A DNA stretch of 64,000 nt from Planctomycetaceae bacterium (GCA_005778405.1 SXOA01000010.1:1-64000); one strand, 5' to 3'. Positions 1 through 8,862 are shown, numbered from the stretch's first letter. The notes: a model not told the origin generated them from the sequence alone. Translations and numbers: made by a program.

Positions 1-70
1 ACCATCAATCCCACAATGGATTTTGGCTTCGAGACCCCGGTGGCGAAGCCCAACCTGACGATCGTCAAGA

Positions 71-991
71 GTGGTGTGGGGCACTGGCAATGCGTCGCGG
101 GAGTTTTTGTATGTGGCGGACGCAGCGCACGCGATTGAGCTGGCAACGCGAAACTACGACAAGCCGGAGCCCAGCGTCAGCCAAACGGTGCAGCTTGTCA
201 ATTTCTGGCCTACCGAGGATCTCAACAAATACATCAACCTGAAGAATCGCGTCGAAGCCCGCATGGCACTCGTAGACATCGCTGCCACCTTTGAGGACAA
301 CGTCCTCAAGAACGAGGAAATCGAAGACATCATCTCCGAGGACCTCCGCTACCGGGACAAGCAGCTACTCCGGCTTAAGGACGAGGTTCTCGACCTCGAA
401 GACCTGGGTGACAGCGTCTCCCTTACCGAGTTCACCCTTGATGATTTCCGGCTCGAACTTCTGAAGTACATTGAGGCAAACAAGGCGACATTAGAAGCCG
501 CTCCATTTGGCCTCTACACCTGCGTTCCGACGCATCCCGACTACAAGGTCATTGGCCCCGGCGTCATCTTTTGCTTCCGGCAGGAGGGCCAGCGCGGCGG
601 TGCAACCGATGCCAAGCCCGCACCGAGCGAGTCCATAAACCCACTCCATCCCTACTTCCTCGTTTACATTCTCGACGACGGAAACGTCCGATTCGGGTTC
701 GCACACCCTAAGCAAATTCTAGACATTTACCGCGTCCTTTGCTCCGACAAGGCCGAACCCTACACCCAGCTCTGCAATCTGTTCGATCAGCAGACGAATC
801 ACGGCAGCGATATGCAGGCTTACGATTCTCTTTTGCAAAAGGCCGTAGACTCGCTCGCCACAACTTTCCGAAAACGCGCCGCTTCCGGCCTTCAGTCTGG
901 GCGCGGCTTCGTCCTGCCCAACGCTCAGGATCAGGTTCAAGAAAAGACCGACCTCGAACTAGTCACTTGGCTCGTTATCAAAGCTCCATGA
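71..991 (+). CDS. Chimeric ORF: GDP-L-fucose synthase scrap fused to the C-terminal tail of a SNF2/DEAD-type helicase
   Basis: The open frame starts at a GTG. Its first 30 or so residues (VWGTGNASREFLYVADAAHA) match the C-terminal part of GDP-L-fucose synthases. From about residue 40 it changes to a sequence typical of the region after the helicase core in SNF2-like helicases that sit next to adenine methyltransferases (QLVNFWPTEDLNKYINLKNR, then an acidic helical stretch). All helicase ATPase motifs are missing, so the protein cannot be a working helicase. The 70 bases upstream are open in another frame and look like neither partner. Its stop overlaps the ATG of the methyltransferase (ATGA at 988-991), so the 3' end keeps its original operon arrangement. 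It could be a recombination remnant or an assembly chimera. Confidence 0.6.
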   Translation: MVWGTGNASREFLYVADAAHAIELATRNYDKPEPSVSQTVQLVNFWPTEDLNKYINLKNRVEARMALVDIAATFEDNVLKNEEIEDIISEDLRYRDKQLLRLKDEVLDLEDLGDSVSLTEFTLDDFRLELLKYIEANKATLEAAPFGLYTCVPTHPDYKVIGPGVIFCFRQEGQRGGATDAKPAPSESINPLHPYFLVYILDDGNVRFGFAHPKQILDIYRVLCSDKAEPYTQLCNLFDQQTNHGSDMQAYDSLLQKAVDSLATTFRKRAASGLQSGRGFVLPNAQDQVQEKTDLELVTWLVIKAP

Positions 992-3900
992 AATCAACGC
1001 TCTCCAATTTCCAGACCCTCCCGCTCAAGGACGCCGCCCGCCAGCTTCTCGCGAAGCTCGGCTACAAGAGCGATAAATTCATCGCCGGTGCTGGCTCTTC
1101 GCCGCAGTCCTTTCTCGACCTCTTCGGCTCTGGTCATGCGTTCGACCAAGCCAAGGCGCTCTTCTCCGAGTGGAAGACCGCCGATCTCCTCTTTCAACTC
1201 ACCGACGAAGAACTCAGTCACCAATCCAGCCTCTTCACCGAAAACTCGGTGCAGGCCGGACTCCTGAAATCCTACGTCTTCATCGCCATCGAGCTGAAAG
1301 GCGGCCACTACGCCCGCGGCAAGTTTTCCGCCATCGCCCGGCAGATCAATCGCCTCTTCCCCATGCCCGTCATGGTGTTCTTCCGGCATCAGGGCCTCCT
1401 CACCATCGCTGTCATTAACCGCCGCCGGAACAAGCACGACGAGAGCAAGGATGTCCTCGGCAAGGTCACTCTGATCAGCGGGATCGACTTCGCCCGGCCC
1501 CATCGCGGCCACCTCGACATCCTTGACTCGCTAGCGCTACCGAATCTTGTGCACCCACAGAAGAAACCGATCAATGACTTTGACACCCTTCATGCTACCT
1601 GGGAGCAGATATTTAACGTCGAGCTACTCAACGAACGTTTCTACCGCGAGCTGGCCAACTGGTACTTCTGGGCGCTCCCACAAGTCGAGTTCCCCGCCGA
1701 CCTCGAAAAGGATGAAGAAAAACGCAAAGCAACCGGCCTGATCCGCCTTCTGACGCGAATCATCTTCTGTTGGTTTCTCAAGGAGAAGAACCTCATCCCG
1801 GAGAAGCTTTTTCACCCTACCGATCTCGCCACAATTCTAAAGGGCTTCGATCCCGAGAGCGAAACCAGCTCCACCTACTATCAGGCCATTCTCCAGAACC
1901 TGTTCTTCGCCACGCTGAACCAGCGCATGGGCAAGGATGCCAAAGGTCACCCCTATCGAACATTCGCCAAAGACGAAGGCTTCCACAAGAACAAGGCCAC
2001 CTACGACGTTAACAACCTATACCGGTATGAATCCCTCTTTCGCGAAAGCCCCGAAGTTGGTCTCGCCCATTTCGCTGACATTCCATTCCTTAACGGCGGA
2101 CTCTTTGAATGCCTCGACCGAACTGAGGAAGGCACTGACAAAAAACGTTACCTCGACGGCTTCTCCCGCAACGCAAAGAAACGCCCAGTTGTACCCGACC
2201 GCCTGTTCTTTGATGGTGGGGAAACTGCCGATCTTTCCGATGTCTATGGGGACAAGAAACGGAAGGCCGAGAAAGTCACCGGCCTCATTCAGATTTTGAA
2301 CCGTTATAAGTTCACCATCGTCGAGAACACCCCCATCGACCAGGAAATCGCTCTGGACCCCGAACTCCTCGGCAAAGTCTTCGAGAACCTCCTGGCCTCC
2401 TACAACGAGGAAACCAAGACCACTGCCCGCAAGCAGACCGGCTCCTTCTATACGCCACGTAACATTGTCGACTACATGGTGGATGAATCCCTTAAGGCCC
2501 ATCTTGCGCGCATTCTGGTGGAGAAGGCTCGCATGAAAGAATCTGATGCCTGCGCCGGCCTCGACATTCTATTTACTTACACCGAGCAAAAGCACCCCTT
2601 TAGTCGCGCTGAAGTTGCCGCACTCATTACCGCCATCGACCAGATCAAGATATTGGACCCTGCCTGCGGCTCCGGTGCTTTCCCAATGGGGGCTCTGCAC
2701 AAGCTCGTTTATATCCTCGGCAAGCTAGATCCCGACAATGACCGCTGGAAGCAAACCCAACTCGCCAAACTAGACTCCGCTACGATGCGCGAAGAACTTG
2801 AACTCGCCTTCGCAGAAAATAACGACGACTACGGTCGCAAACTTTACCTCATCGAGAACTGCCTCTACGGCGTGGATATCCAGCCGATCGCCATCCAGAT
2901 CACCAAGCTACGGTTTTTCATCTCACTCATCTGCGATCAGAAGACCAACCGTAACAAAAAAGACAACCTCGGCATTCGACCGCTGCCCAATCTAGAGACC
3001 AAGTTCGTCGCCGCCGATACGCTCATCGGCCTGACGGAGTTGGGGCAAATGTCACTCGCGCCACAGCGTGCGTACGACATTGAAAAGGAAATCGAAGTCC
3101 TCTACCACAATCATTTTTCCGAGCAGCGACGCGACAAAAAGCTCGCTAGCCAACGCAAGATACAAAGTCTTCGCAAGGAGCTCGCGAAGGTCCTTTCCGA
3201 AAGCCTCATGGCTCCGACAAAAGCACAGCATATTGCCGACTGGGACGCCTTCGATCCACAGTCAAGTGCCGACTTTTTTGATCCGCACTGGATGTTTGGA
3301 CGATCGGTTGGCAAGGGTTTTGACATCGTTGTAGGGAACCCACCTTACCTCTTTATCTCCAATCTTGATCGAACTGTAAGAGAAAATTACGCCAAGAGAT
3401 TCAAAACAGCTGAATACCGTTTTGATCTTTACGGGTTCTTCATAGAGCGAGCCGTCTGTGACCTTATGCCAGTCGGTGGCCTTTTGACATTCATAATTCC
3501 ACACACCCTTCTTAGCAATGATTCTTTCGCTAAGCTCCGGAAGTTCCTGCTTACAAAATGCAGTATTCTTCAGGTGATTGATATAGGCCCCAGCGTATTT
3601 AGCGGTGCCAGTAATGAAACTATGACATTTCTTGTTTCGAAAGGCGAACCGAATGAAACTCAAGAAGTGTGGGTTCGCAATACGACCGCCTCAGAGTTTC
3701 CGGTGGGGGAGCCTGAGTTTCGCGTTTGCCAGGAGAAATGGCTCCGCAACCCTAAGTTCTCATGGCCTGTTCGGATTTCAGGACAAGGTCGCTATGACGT
3801 TATGGAAATGTTGTCCAGAGACTCTACACCTCTCGGCAGCATTTGTACGGTCAACCAAGGTCTTCGTACGGGCGATAATTCACAATACATTCGCCCCACA

Positions 3901-4647
3901 CGGGGAGGAGCAAAGTGGAAGCCAGTCGTTGGTGGTAAAGACATTGGGCTTTACGAACCTATCATACCAAAGGAGTACGTACTTTATGACCCTGCTGTCT
4001 TGGACGCACCACGTAAAGAGGAGCTCTTCACCTCGAAAGAAAAGATTATTGTTCAAGAAATAAGAAACATTTCACTTCCGAGAAGAATCGTCGCCACGTT
4101 CGACGACCGCCAAACATACGCACTGCAATCAACCAACGTAATCAATCGCAGGCCAACTGCTCTTAAAGTATTTTCGATGAAGTACATATTGGCCGTCATC
4201 AATAGCAGTGTAATTAACCACTATTTTCGACAGAGCTTCCCCGGAAACAATCACATCGCTTCGAATCAGTTGGCCTCAATTCCAATCCACAATCCATCGC
4301 AAGTCGAGAGCGACATGTGCGACCGTCTCGTCAGCCTCCTCATGTTCGCCAAACGCATCGGCGCAGAAACCAATGCTAGCTTCCTTCAAGACCTTGTCGA
4401 CGCCTGTGTGATGGAGTGTTATTTCCGCGAGCACATGGCTGAGCGAGACCTGCTCTTCCACGACACCCTGACCCCTCAACTCGCCAAATACGATGCAGCG
4501 GCCAGCGAATCACAGCAGCGCAACTTCCTCACCAAGCTGCACGCTACCATCAATGCCCCCAGCCACCCCATCCGCAACCGCCTTCTCCGTCTTTCCGCCG
4601 ACAGCCCCGACCTCCTCGCCGTCATCAAACAGGAAGGCCGCGTATGA
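988..4647 (+). CDS. Eco57I-like class I SAM-dependent DNA (adenine-N6) methyltransferase / restriction-modification protein
   Basis: The protein has 1219 residues from the ATG that overlaps the preceding stop; longer starts in this frame overlap the upstream gene and are not needed. Motif I (ILDPACGSG) lies near residue 555 and the catalytic NPPY (VVGNPPYL) near 784, the order of gamma-class N6-adenine methyltransferases of the Eco57I/TaqI type. The C-terminal 350 residues would be the target-recognition part. The N-terminal 300 residues include FIAIELKGGHY, which could be the ExK of a PD-(D/E)XK-like nuclease, but this is weak. It is coupled by ATGA overlaps to the helicase tail upstream and the ATPase downstream, which implies one complex. 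Size and fusion resemble type IIG enzymes and the methyltransferases of DISARM or BREX, but none of the other core genes of those systems is here. Confidence 0.85.
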   Translation: MKSTLSNFQTLPLKDAARQLLAKLGYKSDKFIAGAGSSPQSFLDLFGSGHAFDQAKALFSEWKTADLLFQLTDEELSHQSSLFTENSVQAGLLKSYVFIAIELKGGHYARGKFSAIARQINRLFPMPVMVFFRHQGLLTIAVINRRRNKHDESKDVLGKVTLISGIDFARPHRGHLDILDSLALPNLVHPQKKPINDFDTLHATWEQIFNVELLNERFYRELANWYFWALPQVEFPADLEKDEEKRKATGLIRLLTRIIFCWFLKEKNLIPEKLFHPTDLATILKGFDPESETSSTYYQAILQNLFFATLNQRMGKDAKGHPYRTFAKDEGFHKNKATYDVNNLYRYESLFRESPEVGLAHFADIPFLNGGLFECLDRTEEGTDKKRYLDGFSRNAKKRPVVPDRLFFDGGETADLSDVYGDKKRKAEKVTGLIQILNRYKFTIVENTPIDQEIALDPELLGKVFENLLASYNEETKTTARKQTGSFYTPRNIVDYMVDESLKAHLARILVEKARMKESDACAGLDILFTYTEQKHPFSRAEVAALITAIDQIKILDPACGSGAFPMGALHKLVYILGKLDPDNDRWKQTQLAKLDSATMREELELAFAENNDDYGRKLYLIENCLYGVDIQPIAIQITKLRFFISLICDQKTNRNKKDNLGIRPLPNLETKFVAADTLIGLTELGQMSLAPQRAYDIEKEIEVLYHNHFSEQRRDKKLASQRKIQSLRKELAKVLSESLMAPTKAQHIADWDAFDPQSSADFFDPHWMFGRSVGKGFDIVVGNPPYLFISNLDRTVRENYAKRFKTAEYRFDLYGFFIERAVCDLMPVGGLLTFIIPHTLLSNDSFAKLRKFLLTKCSILQVIDIGPSVFSGASNETMTFLVSKGEPNETQEVWVRNTTASEFPVGEPEFRVCQEKWLRNPKFSWPVRISGQGRYDVMEMLSRDSTPLGSICTVNQGLRTGDNSQYIRPTRGGAKWKPVVGGKDIGLYEPIIPKEYVLYDPAVLDAPRKEELFTSKEKIIVQEIRNISLPRRIVATFDDRQTYALQSTNVINRRPTALKVFSMKYILAVINSSVINHYFRQSFPGNNHIASNQLASIPIHNPSQVESDMCDRLVSLLMFAKRIGAETNASFLQDLVDACVMECYFREHMAERDLLFHDTLTPQLAKYDAAASESQQRNFLTKLHATINAPSHPIRNRLLRLSADSPDLLAVIKQEGRV

Positions 4648-6353
4648 AGTCACGTCTGCACAAGGTCGAAATCAAGAACTTCAAAGCCTTCCGCGACTTT
4701 ACACTCAATCTCGAAGGCCGCCACCTCCTCGTATACGGTGACAACGGAGCCGGTAAATCTTCCCTCTACTGGGCACTCTACACCTTCCTGCAAAGTGCCC
4801 ACAAGCCGAAAAACTCCATCGCAAAATACTTCGATCCTGCCGATACGCAGAACCTACTAAACATCCACGAAAAGGATCCCGTCGCTTACCCTGGCGAGAT
4901 CACCGTGACCCTGCGTGATATTGCCACGAAGATTGACACCCCATACCGCATCAGCCAAGTTGTCCATGACACACATGAGAACCCAGTAATCGTCAAGGGC
5001 GACCTTGCCAGTGATTTCATCACATACCGTTTCTTTTTCGGGTTCTCTGACTTCAAAAACTCTGACGATTTCAACATTTGGCCGCTTTTTGAGAGGGAGA
5101 TACTGCCCTTCTGCGTTACGACGGGCGGAGCGGCGGGCGAATTAAAAGAGCGGTGGAATGCACTGAAGAAGGCTTCCCCGAATCCAAATCAATACAGAGG
5201 CAGAGCCGGAGCAAAGGCGTATCGTGATTTCAACGATAGACTTACGAGCTACACCAATTCGCTCAAGCCTGTTGTGAGCGACATTAGCGCAGCCGCGCAG
5301 GTCTTCTACGACACACATTTTGCTCAGGGCGATTCCACAAAGGTAACACTGAAACTAGCGATAACGCGGGACGCCTATTATTCGCAGGAATATGAAGTGA
5401 AGATGCCTCCGGTGCTGCGGTTTGGCATTCAGGCGAATGGTATTGAAGTCAAAAAGCCCCAGAGTTTCATGAATGAAGCGAAGATGACCCAACTAGCGCT
5501 GTCCGTCCGCTTCGCCTCGTCACTCGTCAACCTCCACGACTCCGATCTAAAGCTACTCGTCCTAGATGACCTCCTCGTTAGTCTCGACATGAGCAACCGC
5601 ATGAAGGTAGTCGAAATCCTACTCACCGATGCCGCTTTCACCAACTACCAAAAAATCATCCTCACCCACGATCTTGGCTTTTTTCAGGAGTTCCGAAGGA
5701 TGATCGGAACGGACTCCCCATCCTGGAGCTTTTACCGCTTATCCAATTCAAAAGGACTTACTTCATTCAAGTCGGAGATCGAAACCGCGCTGGAGTTCCT
5801 GGAGCAGGACCAAATTGCCGAGTGCGGCAATCGCCTGAGAAAGTGCGTGGAGGCAAATCTGACCACATTTCTCGATCAGGCGAAACAAAAGAAGGGTCTC
5901 GACCACCTCATCGACCGAGAGGCGTTTGCCTCGCTCCATCAAAAGCTGAACGAAGCCACAGCTCAGTTGAGTCTGGATAGCTATCATCAGTTTGCAGAAC
6001 TGCTTCAATCTAAATTATCACAACAGCATCTGGGTGAACTCGTTTCCCCAGATGAAATTGATATCTCAAAGTTCAATGCTCTGCCGAAGGATAAGAAGGG
6101 TGCCGTTATTGCCAAGTTGTATGCCGCTCGGCGTGACCTTCAGCAATGCATCATCAACCTTTTGAGTGACGCCTCTCGCAAACGCCAGACGGCGATCAGA
6201 CTTTTGGGCGAGGTTCGGAGAATTAAGGATCGCATTCTCAATCCCGCATCTCACGCCGGAGCAACTCCGTTGTATACCAAAGAAGCCGAAGATGCCGTGA
6301 AGGTGATTCGGGCTCTAGATACTGCGCTGACTGCTGCCCTAGCTACATTGTAG
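4644..6353 (+). CDS. AAA ATPase of the SMC/RecF-like (OLD-type) class, third gene of the methyltransferase operon
   Basis: This is a 569-residue ATPase. The N-terminus (KVEIKNFKAFRDFTLNLEG) is typical of RecF/SbcC-type ATPases. The Walker A motif GDNGAGKSS is at about 32-40. The signature-to-Walker B region (LLVLDDLLVSLDMSN) has its acidic pair near 308-309, followed by an H-loop (ILTHDLGFF). Between them lies a 200-residue insert much shorter than the coiled coil of true SMC proteins. The C-terminal 170 residues are helical and contain RILNPASH (residues 530-537), an R-x6-H arrangement compatible with a HEPN-type RNase; this is inference only. The ATG overlaps the methyltransferase stop (4644-4647). 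It is probably a sensor or effector of an antiphage system rather than a repair enzyme. Confidence 0.8.
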   Translation: MKSRLHKVEIKNFKAFRDFTLNLEGRHLLVYGDNGAGKSSLYWALYTFLQSAHKPKNSIAKYFDPADTQNLLNIHEKDPVAYPGEITVTLRDIATKIDTPYRISQVVHDTHENPVIVKGDLASDFITYRFFFGFSDFKNSDDFNIWPLFEREILPFCVTTGGAAGELKERWNALKKASPNPNQYRGRAGAKAYRDFNDRLTSYTNSLKPVVSDISAAAQVFYDTHFAQGDSTKVTLKLAITRDAYYSQEYEVKMPPVLRFGIQANGIEVKKPQSFMNEAKMTQLALSVRFASSLVNLHDSDLKLLVLDDLLVSLDMSNRMKVVEILLTDAAFTNYQKIILTHDLGFFQEFRRMIGTDSPSWSFYRLSNSKGLTSFKSEIETALEFLEQDQIAECGNRLRKCVEANLTTFLDQAKQKKGLDHLIDREAFASLHQKLNEATAQLSLDSYHQFAELLQSKLSQQHLGELVSPDEIDISKFNALPKDKKGAVIAKLYAARRDLQQCIINLLSDASRKRQTAIRLLGEVRRIKDRILNPASHAGATPLYTKEAEDAVKVIRALDTALTAALATL

Positions 6354-6550
6354 GCCGTCGTGATTTGCCGCGTCTGTTAAAACAGCGGACGAGGTGTTCC
6401 TTGCCTCGCCTGTTCGAGACTAAAGTAACAACATCGGGACGGCGATGTTTGGCTGCAAACCAGCACGTCAAGCGGCTTCGACCGGCGCGGGGCGTTATTC
6501 GCCCTTTATCCGCCCGGTTTGGCCGGCCTGTTCGGTCGAAGGGTAATCGA

Positions 6551-7186
6551 ATGATTGGGTCGTTACCGGTCGGAATCTTCCATCGGGTGCGTCGGGATTT
6601 TGAATCGCTGATGGATCTCATCGCCAAAGAGAAAAATCTCCCCGAGCCGCACAGCTTCGCAGACCGCACTCCTTATCCTGTGCTGACGTGGCCTCAGCGA
6701 TTGGATGGAGTCGCGGCGCGCGCGTACGCCGCGCTGCCGGAAAGTCGGCGGGGAACTGAAGCGACGCTTTTCTCCACAGATTCCGCACGGTGGTTTGGAT
6801 TCGCATTCCACATCTCGCACGGACGTACTGGGGCAACAAAAATCCCAGGGGACGGAGACGGTATCGGAAAGTGCAACCTGTCAATTCTGGCAATCGACCT
6901 ACTTCTCCACGATGCGGAACCCGCGGCAGGAGCACCAGCAAATCCCTTTTTAGAAGCCAAGCTATTGCCGGGGTATCCCGACCTAACCTCCGTTCAGGAT
7001 GCCGTCTATCGAGCCCTGACGGATGAGTACCAATCGGCGATGGACATAGCAACCGCAGCCGGAGTTGATGCTATCGCAGCACGCCGGGAACTACCGAATC
7101 TGAAAAGGATGAACTTGGTGGATCACAAGCCACGAGTAGGCTACCGCCGCAAATGTGCACACAGTGTGCGCACTAACTTGAAATAG
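6551..7186 (+). CDS. Hypothetical protein with a winged-helix-like C-terminus (doubtful gene)
   Basis: The last 75 residues (QDAVYRALTDEYQSAMDIAT, then ARRELPNLKRMNLVDHK) look like a winged helix-turn-helix, with a helix-turn-helix followed by a basic wing. The part before it is of low complexity and matches no family I recognise. The frame stays open further upstream to 6365, but that stretch has the composition of translated non-coding DNA. The ATG at 6551 is therefore only a guess. It may be a degraded regulator of the island; only the C-terminal part has real protein character. Confidence 0.35.
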   Translation: MIGSLPVGIFHRVRRDFESLMDLIAKEKNLPEPHSFADRTPYPVLTWPQRLDGVAARAYAALPESRRGTEATLFSTDSARWFGFAFHISHGRTGATKIPGDGDGIGKCNLSILAIDLLLHDAEPAAGAPANPFLEAKLLPGYPDLTSVQDAVYRALTDEYQSAMDIATAAGVDAIAARRELPNLKRMNLVDHKPRVGYRRKCAHSVRTNLK

Positions 7187-7244
7187 CGCCCCTGCGTACC
7201 TTTGGGCGAACGTCAACAACGTCTCGCAAAAAGAGGATTCGCAA

Positions 7245-7535
7245 ATGTCAGTCACTCTACAAGAGTCACTCTTGACTCTGAAAGAAGCGGCAAAGTTGCT
7301 CCCCGGCAATCCGCACTACGCTACGCTCTTCCGCTGGGCTCAGAAAGGCTGCCGCGGCGTGCGGCTGGAATCGGCGCTCATTGGCGGCATCAGGTACACC
7401 AGCCGCGAGGCGCTAGATCGATTCATTCTCGCCTGCTCGGGCGATAGCAGCCCGGGCCTCAGCGTCCCGACAGCGAAGCAACGTCAGCGGCAGATTGCCG
7501 CGGCCGAACGCGAGCTGGCGGAAGCCGGCCTCTAA
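7245..7535 (+). CDS. DUF1580 domain protein
   Basis: This 96-residue protein opens with a helix-turn-helix-like segment (LLTLKEAAKLLPGNPHYATL, then FRWAQKGCRGVRLE) and IGGIRYTSREALDRFI. This is the excisionase-like pattern of DUF1580, a small family found in planctomycete integrated elements, often next to a tyrosine integrase. The tail (RQRQIAAAERELAEAGL) is a charged helix usual for the family. A purine-rich ribosome site (AGAGG) lies about nine bases before the ATG. A role as excisionase or transcriptional regulator is inferred from the fold and context. No integrase follows, which is unusual. Confidence 0.8.
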   Translation: MSVTLQESLLTLKEAAKLLPGNPHYATLFRWAQKGCRGVRLESALIGGIRYTSREALDRFILACSGDSSPGLSVPTAKQRQRQIAAAERELAEAGL

Positions 7536-8114
7536 CCCACCCTAAGAGTCTGCCCCCTAGCCGCTGTTGCCTGGTTAGCGCCAGCGGCCACCCATTCCAA
7601 ACCGAAGTCCACGGTATGGCCGCACAAACGAGAGCAATGAAAGGCGGGAGCTTTTGCGCTCCGCGGTCCCTAAGCTTGTCCGGTTCAGCCCCCCGCGGAC
7701 GCGAGACGCTGCCCTATATCGCAGCGGCGACTAAGCGCCCCTCAACAAAGGGGCGACAAGACAACCGGGATCGCATCCGGGGATACGCTGATTGCACGTC
7801 CGTCATAATCCGAGCACTGCCCAACCTGGCAACTCGGCTTGGCATCCGGGCTGATTTCAGCGGGTCTGGAGGAAGCAAAACCCTCCACTCGCTCGACTGT
7901 TTGGAATGCACGGGACCGTTTCTCGCCGCGCGCTAGTGATCGGCGCTGGGAGAGAGCGGGAAGTCCCGAACTTAACCGCTTGGCACTCCGCAAGATGCCA
8001 AGATAATGGGGGCGATATGGACTGGAAACCGCCGCAGTTGCCATCTAGCGGGTTCGCAACCTTCACCCATAAAAGGGCGGCCAGTGAAGTCATGGCCGGC
8101 ACACCCGCGCGCAG

Positions 8115-8146
8115 TGACGCGTCCTGCACGTGTGCCTGACGCGTCA
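8115..8146. repeat. Inverted repeat with two ACGCGT cores
   Basis: TGACGCGTC at 8115 is matched by GACGCGTCA ending at 8146, with a 14-base centre that itself contains GCACGTGTGC. It shares the ACGCGT core with the copies at 8221 and 8283. Confidence 0.6.
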
Positions 8147-8220
8147 GCTCCCGACAGCGCGATTGGAGCGGCTCGCGTGCGCTGACATTCCCCTAAAAAT
8201 GGCAATGATTCATGTGACGC

Positions 8221-8309
8221 GACAAGCACGCGTGCCCCACGCGTCAATTTCGGTAAGCCAAGGTAAGCCAAGGTAAGCCGGCGACAAGCACGCGTGCCCC
8301 ACGCGTCAA
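8221..8309. repeat. Direct repeat of a 27-bp palindrome-containing unit, with a 10-bp tandem repeat between copies
   Basis: The unit GACAAGCACGCGTGCCCCAC continuing to GCGTCAA occurs at 8221-8247 and again, identically, at 8283-8309. Each unit contains CACGCGTGCCCCACGCGTC, an inverted pair of ACGCGT sites. Between the copies the ten bases GTAAGCCAAG are repeated about three times (8253-8280). This looks like iterons or binding sites for an element-encoded protein; function is unknown. Confidence 0.7.
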
Positions 8310-8809
8310 CTTTCGGGGGGGCAAGAGAGGCCGGCCCACTCCTCGCGATTTGCCGGCCGAGATAAACATCGCTAGCTTCCCGAAAGAGGGCACCGCTGGA
8401 TGGGACCGGAAAGCTTGGCTGTGCAGAGACTGCCCCAGGGGGGAAAGGCGGGGGTCCGCATTACGAGCCCCAGGGAGGGGTGGAGAGCGTCGCCGGCACG
8501 ATTCCCAGGGAGAAGCCAGCATCGGCGCCGGACGCTCCAGCGGGGTTTCTGACGCGTTCTGACGGCCTCCGGTCTACCGTCTTGCGCCGGCAGCATATCC
8601 GCACGTTCACCAGGGGTTCTTGTACAGGTTCCCTATCCTCCCGTTCACTGCCGGTAAATACCGTCTTGCGCTCGCGCGGCTTCTGAAAATACCGTGATTC
8701 CCCGACGAAAGCTGTTAAAGGGTGTGTGTAGTGGCTAAAGCCACGATAGAGGTTAAAATGTACGTAATCGCTGGGGAAATCAGCAGTTTTACGCGAGTTG
8801 CTTTCGTCT

Positions 8810-8852
8810 CTGAAAATCCATGTGTCGCCGGTTCGATCCCGGCCCTGACCAC
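8810..8852 (+). other. tRNA-Phe 3' half, attachment-site scar (attR-like)
   Basis: CTGAAAA at 8810-8816 reads as an anticodon loop with anticodon GAA, followed by the 3' anticodon strand TCCAT and a five-base variable region GTGTC. The T-arm is GCCGG-TTCGATC-CCGGC (8827-8843), followed by the acceptor strand CCTGACC and discriminator A (8844-8851). CTGAAAATC and GTGTC are characteristic of bacterial tRNA-Phe. The bases before 8810 do not pair with the anticodon strand, and no GGTCAGG acceptor 5' strand or D-arm lies within 90 bases upstream, so the 5' half is absent. This is what remains of the original gene when an element inserts at the anticodon loop and supplies a replacement 3' half at its other end. 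Confidence 0.8.
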
Positions 8853-8862
8853 TTTAGACGTT

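Larger units (their letters stand above)
7536..8805. other. Gene-free island tail, 1.27 kb
   Basis: I find no convincing coding region on either strand. The open frames here have arginine- and serine-rich translations typical of GC-rich non-coding DNA. The stretch holds inverted and direct repeats built around ACGCGT (8115-8309), a tandem GTAAGCCAAG run, and a perfect GTGGC-TAAA-GCCAC palindrome at 8731-8744 close to the attachment scar. It could hold integrase arm-binding sites or a transfer or replication origin, but nothing proves this. Confidence 0.5.
1..8809. mobile_element. Right part of an integrated genomic island (left end outside the window)
   Basis: This stretch has the hallmarks of an integrative element. 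It carries a restriction/defence-type operon, a DUF1580 protein of the kind found in planctomycete integrated elements, a long gene-poor repeat-rich tail, and a terminal tRNA-Phe 3' half at 8810-8852 that lacks its 5' half. The tRNA remnant followed by a terminator marks the junction with ordinary chromosome. No integrase is visible, so it would have to lie to the left. That the element inserted by tRNA-directed site-specific recombination is inference; the truncated tRNA is seen directly. Confidence 0.6.

Noticed and set aside
739-987. N-terminal extension of the methyltransferase
   Set aside because: These 83 codons overlap the helicase tail in another frame, and the ATGA overlap at 988 is the usual coupling; the next operon junction has the same form.
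7616-7936. A 106-residue plus-strand frame in the island tail
   Set aside because: The translation is Arg/Ser-rich with no hydrophobic core or motif, matching overlapping antisense frames of equal length; typical of non-coding GC-rich DNA.
8253-8280. Tandem GTAAGCCAAG units as a CRISPR array
   Set aside because: The repeats are ten bases with no spacers between them, and no cas genes are present.
8740-8852. A complete tRNA gene
   Set aside because: The T-arm and 3' strands are clear, but no sequence pairs with the anticodon 3' strand or the acceptor strand, and no D-arm is found, so only the 3' half is present. An initial reading as tRNA-Gln(CTG) was dropped because the GAA reading gives a correct five-base variable region.
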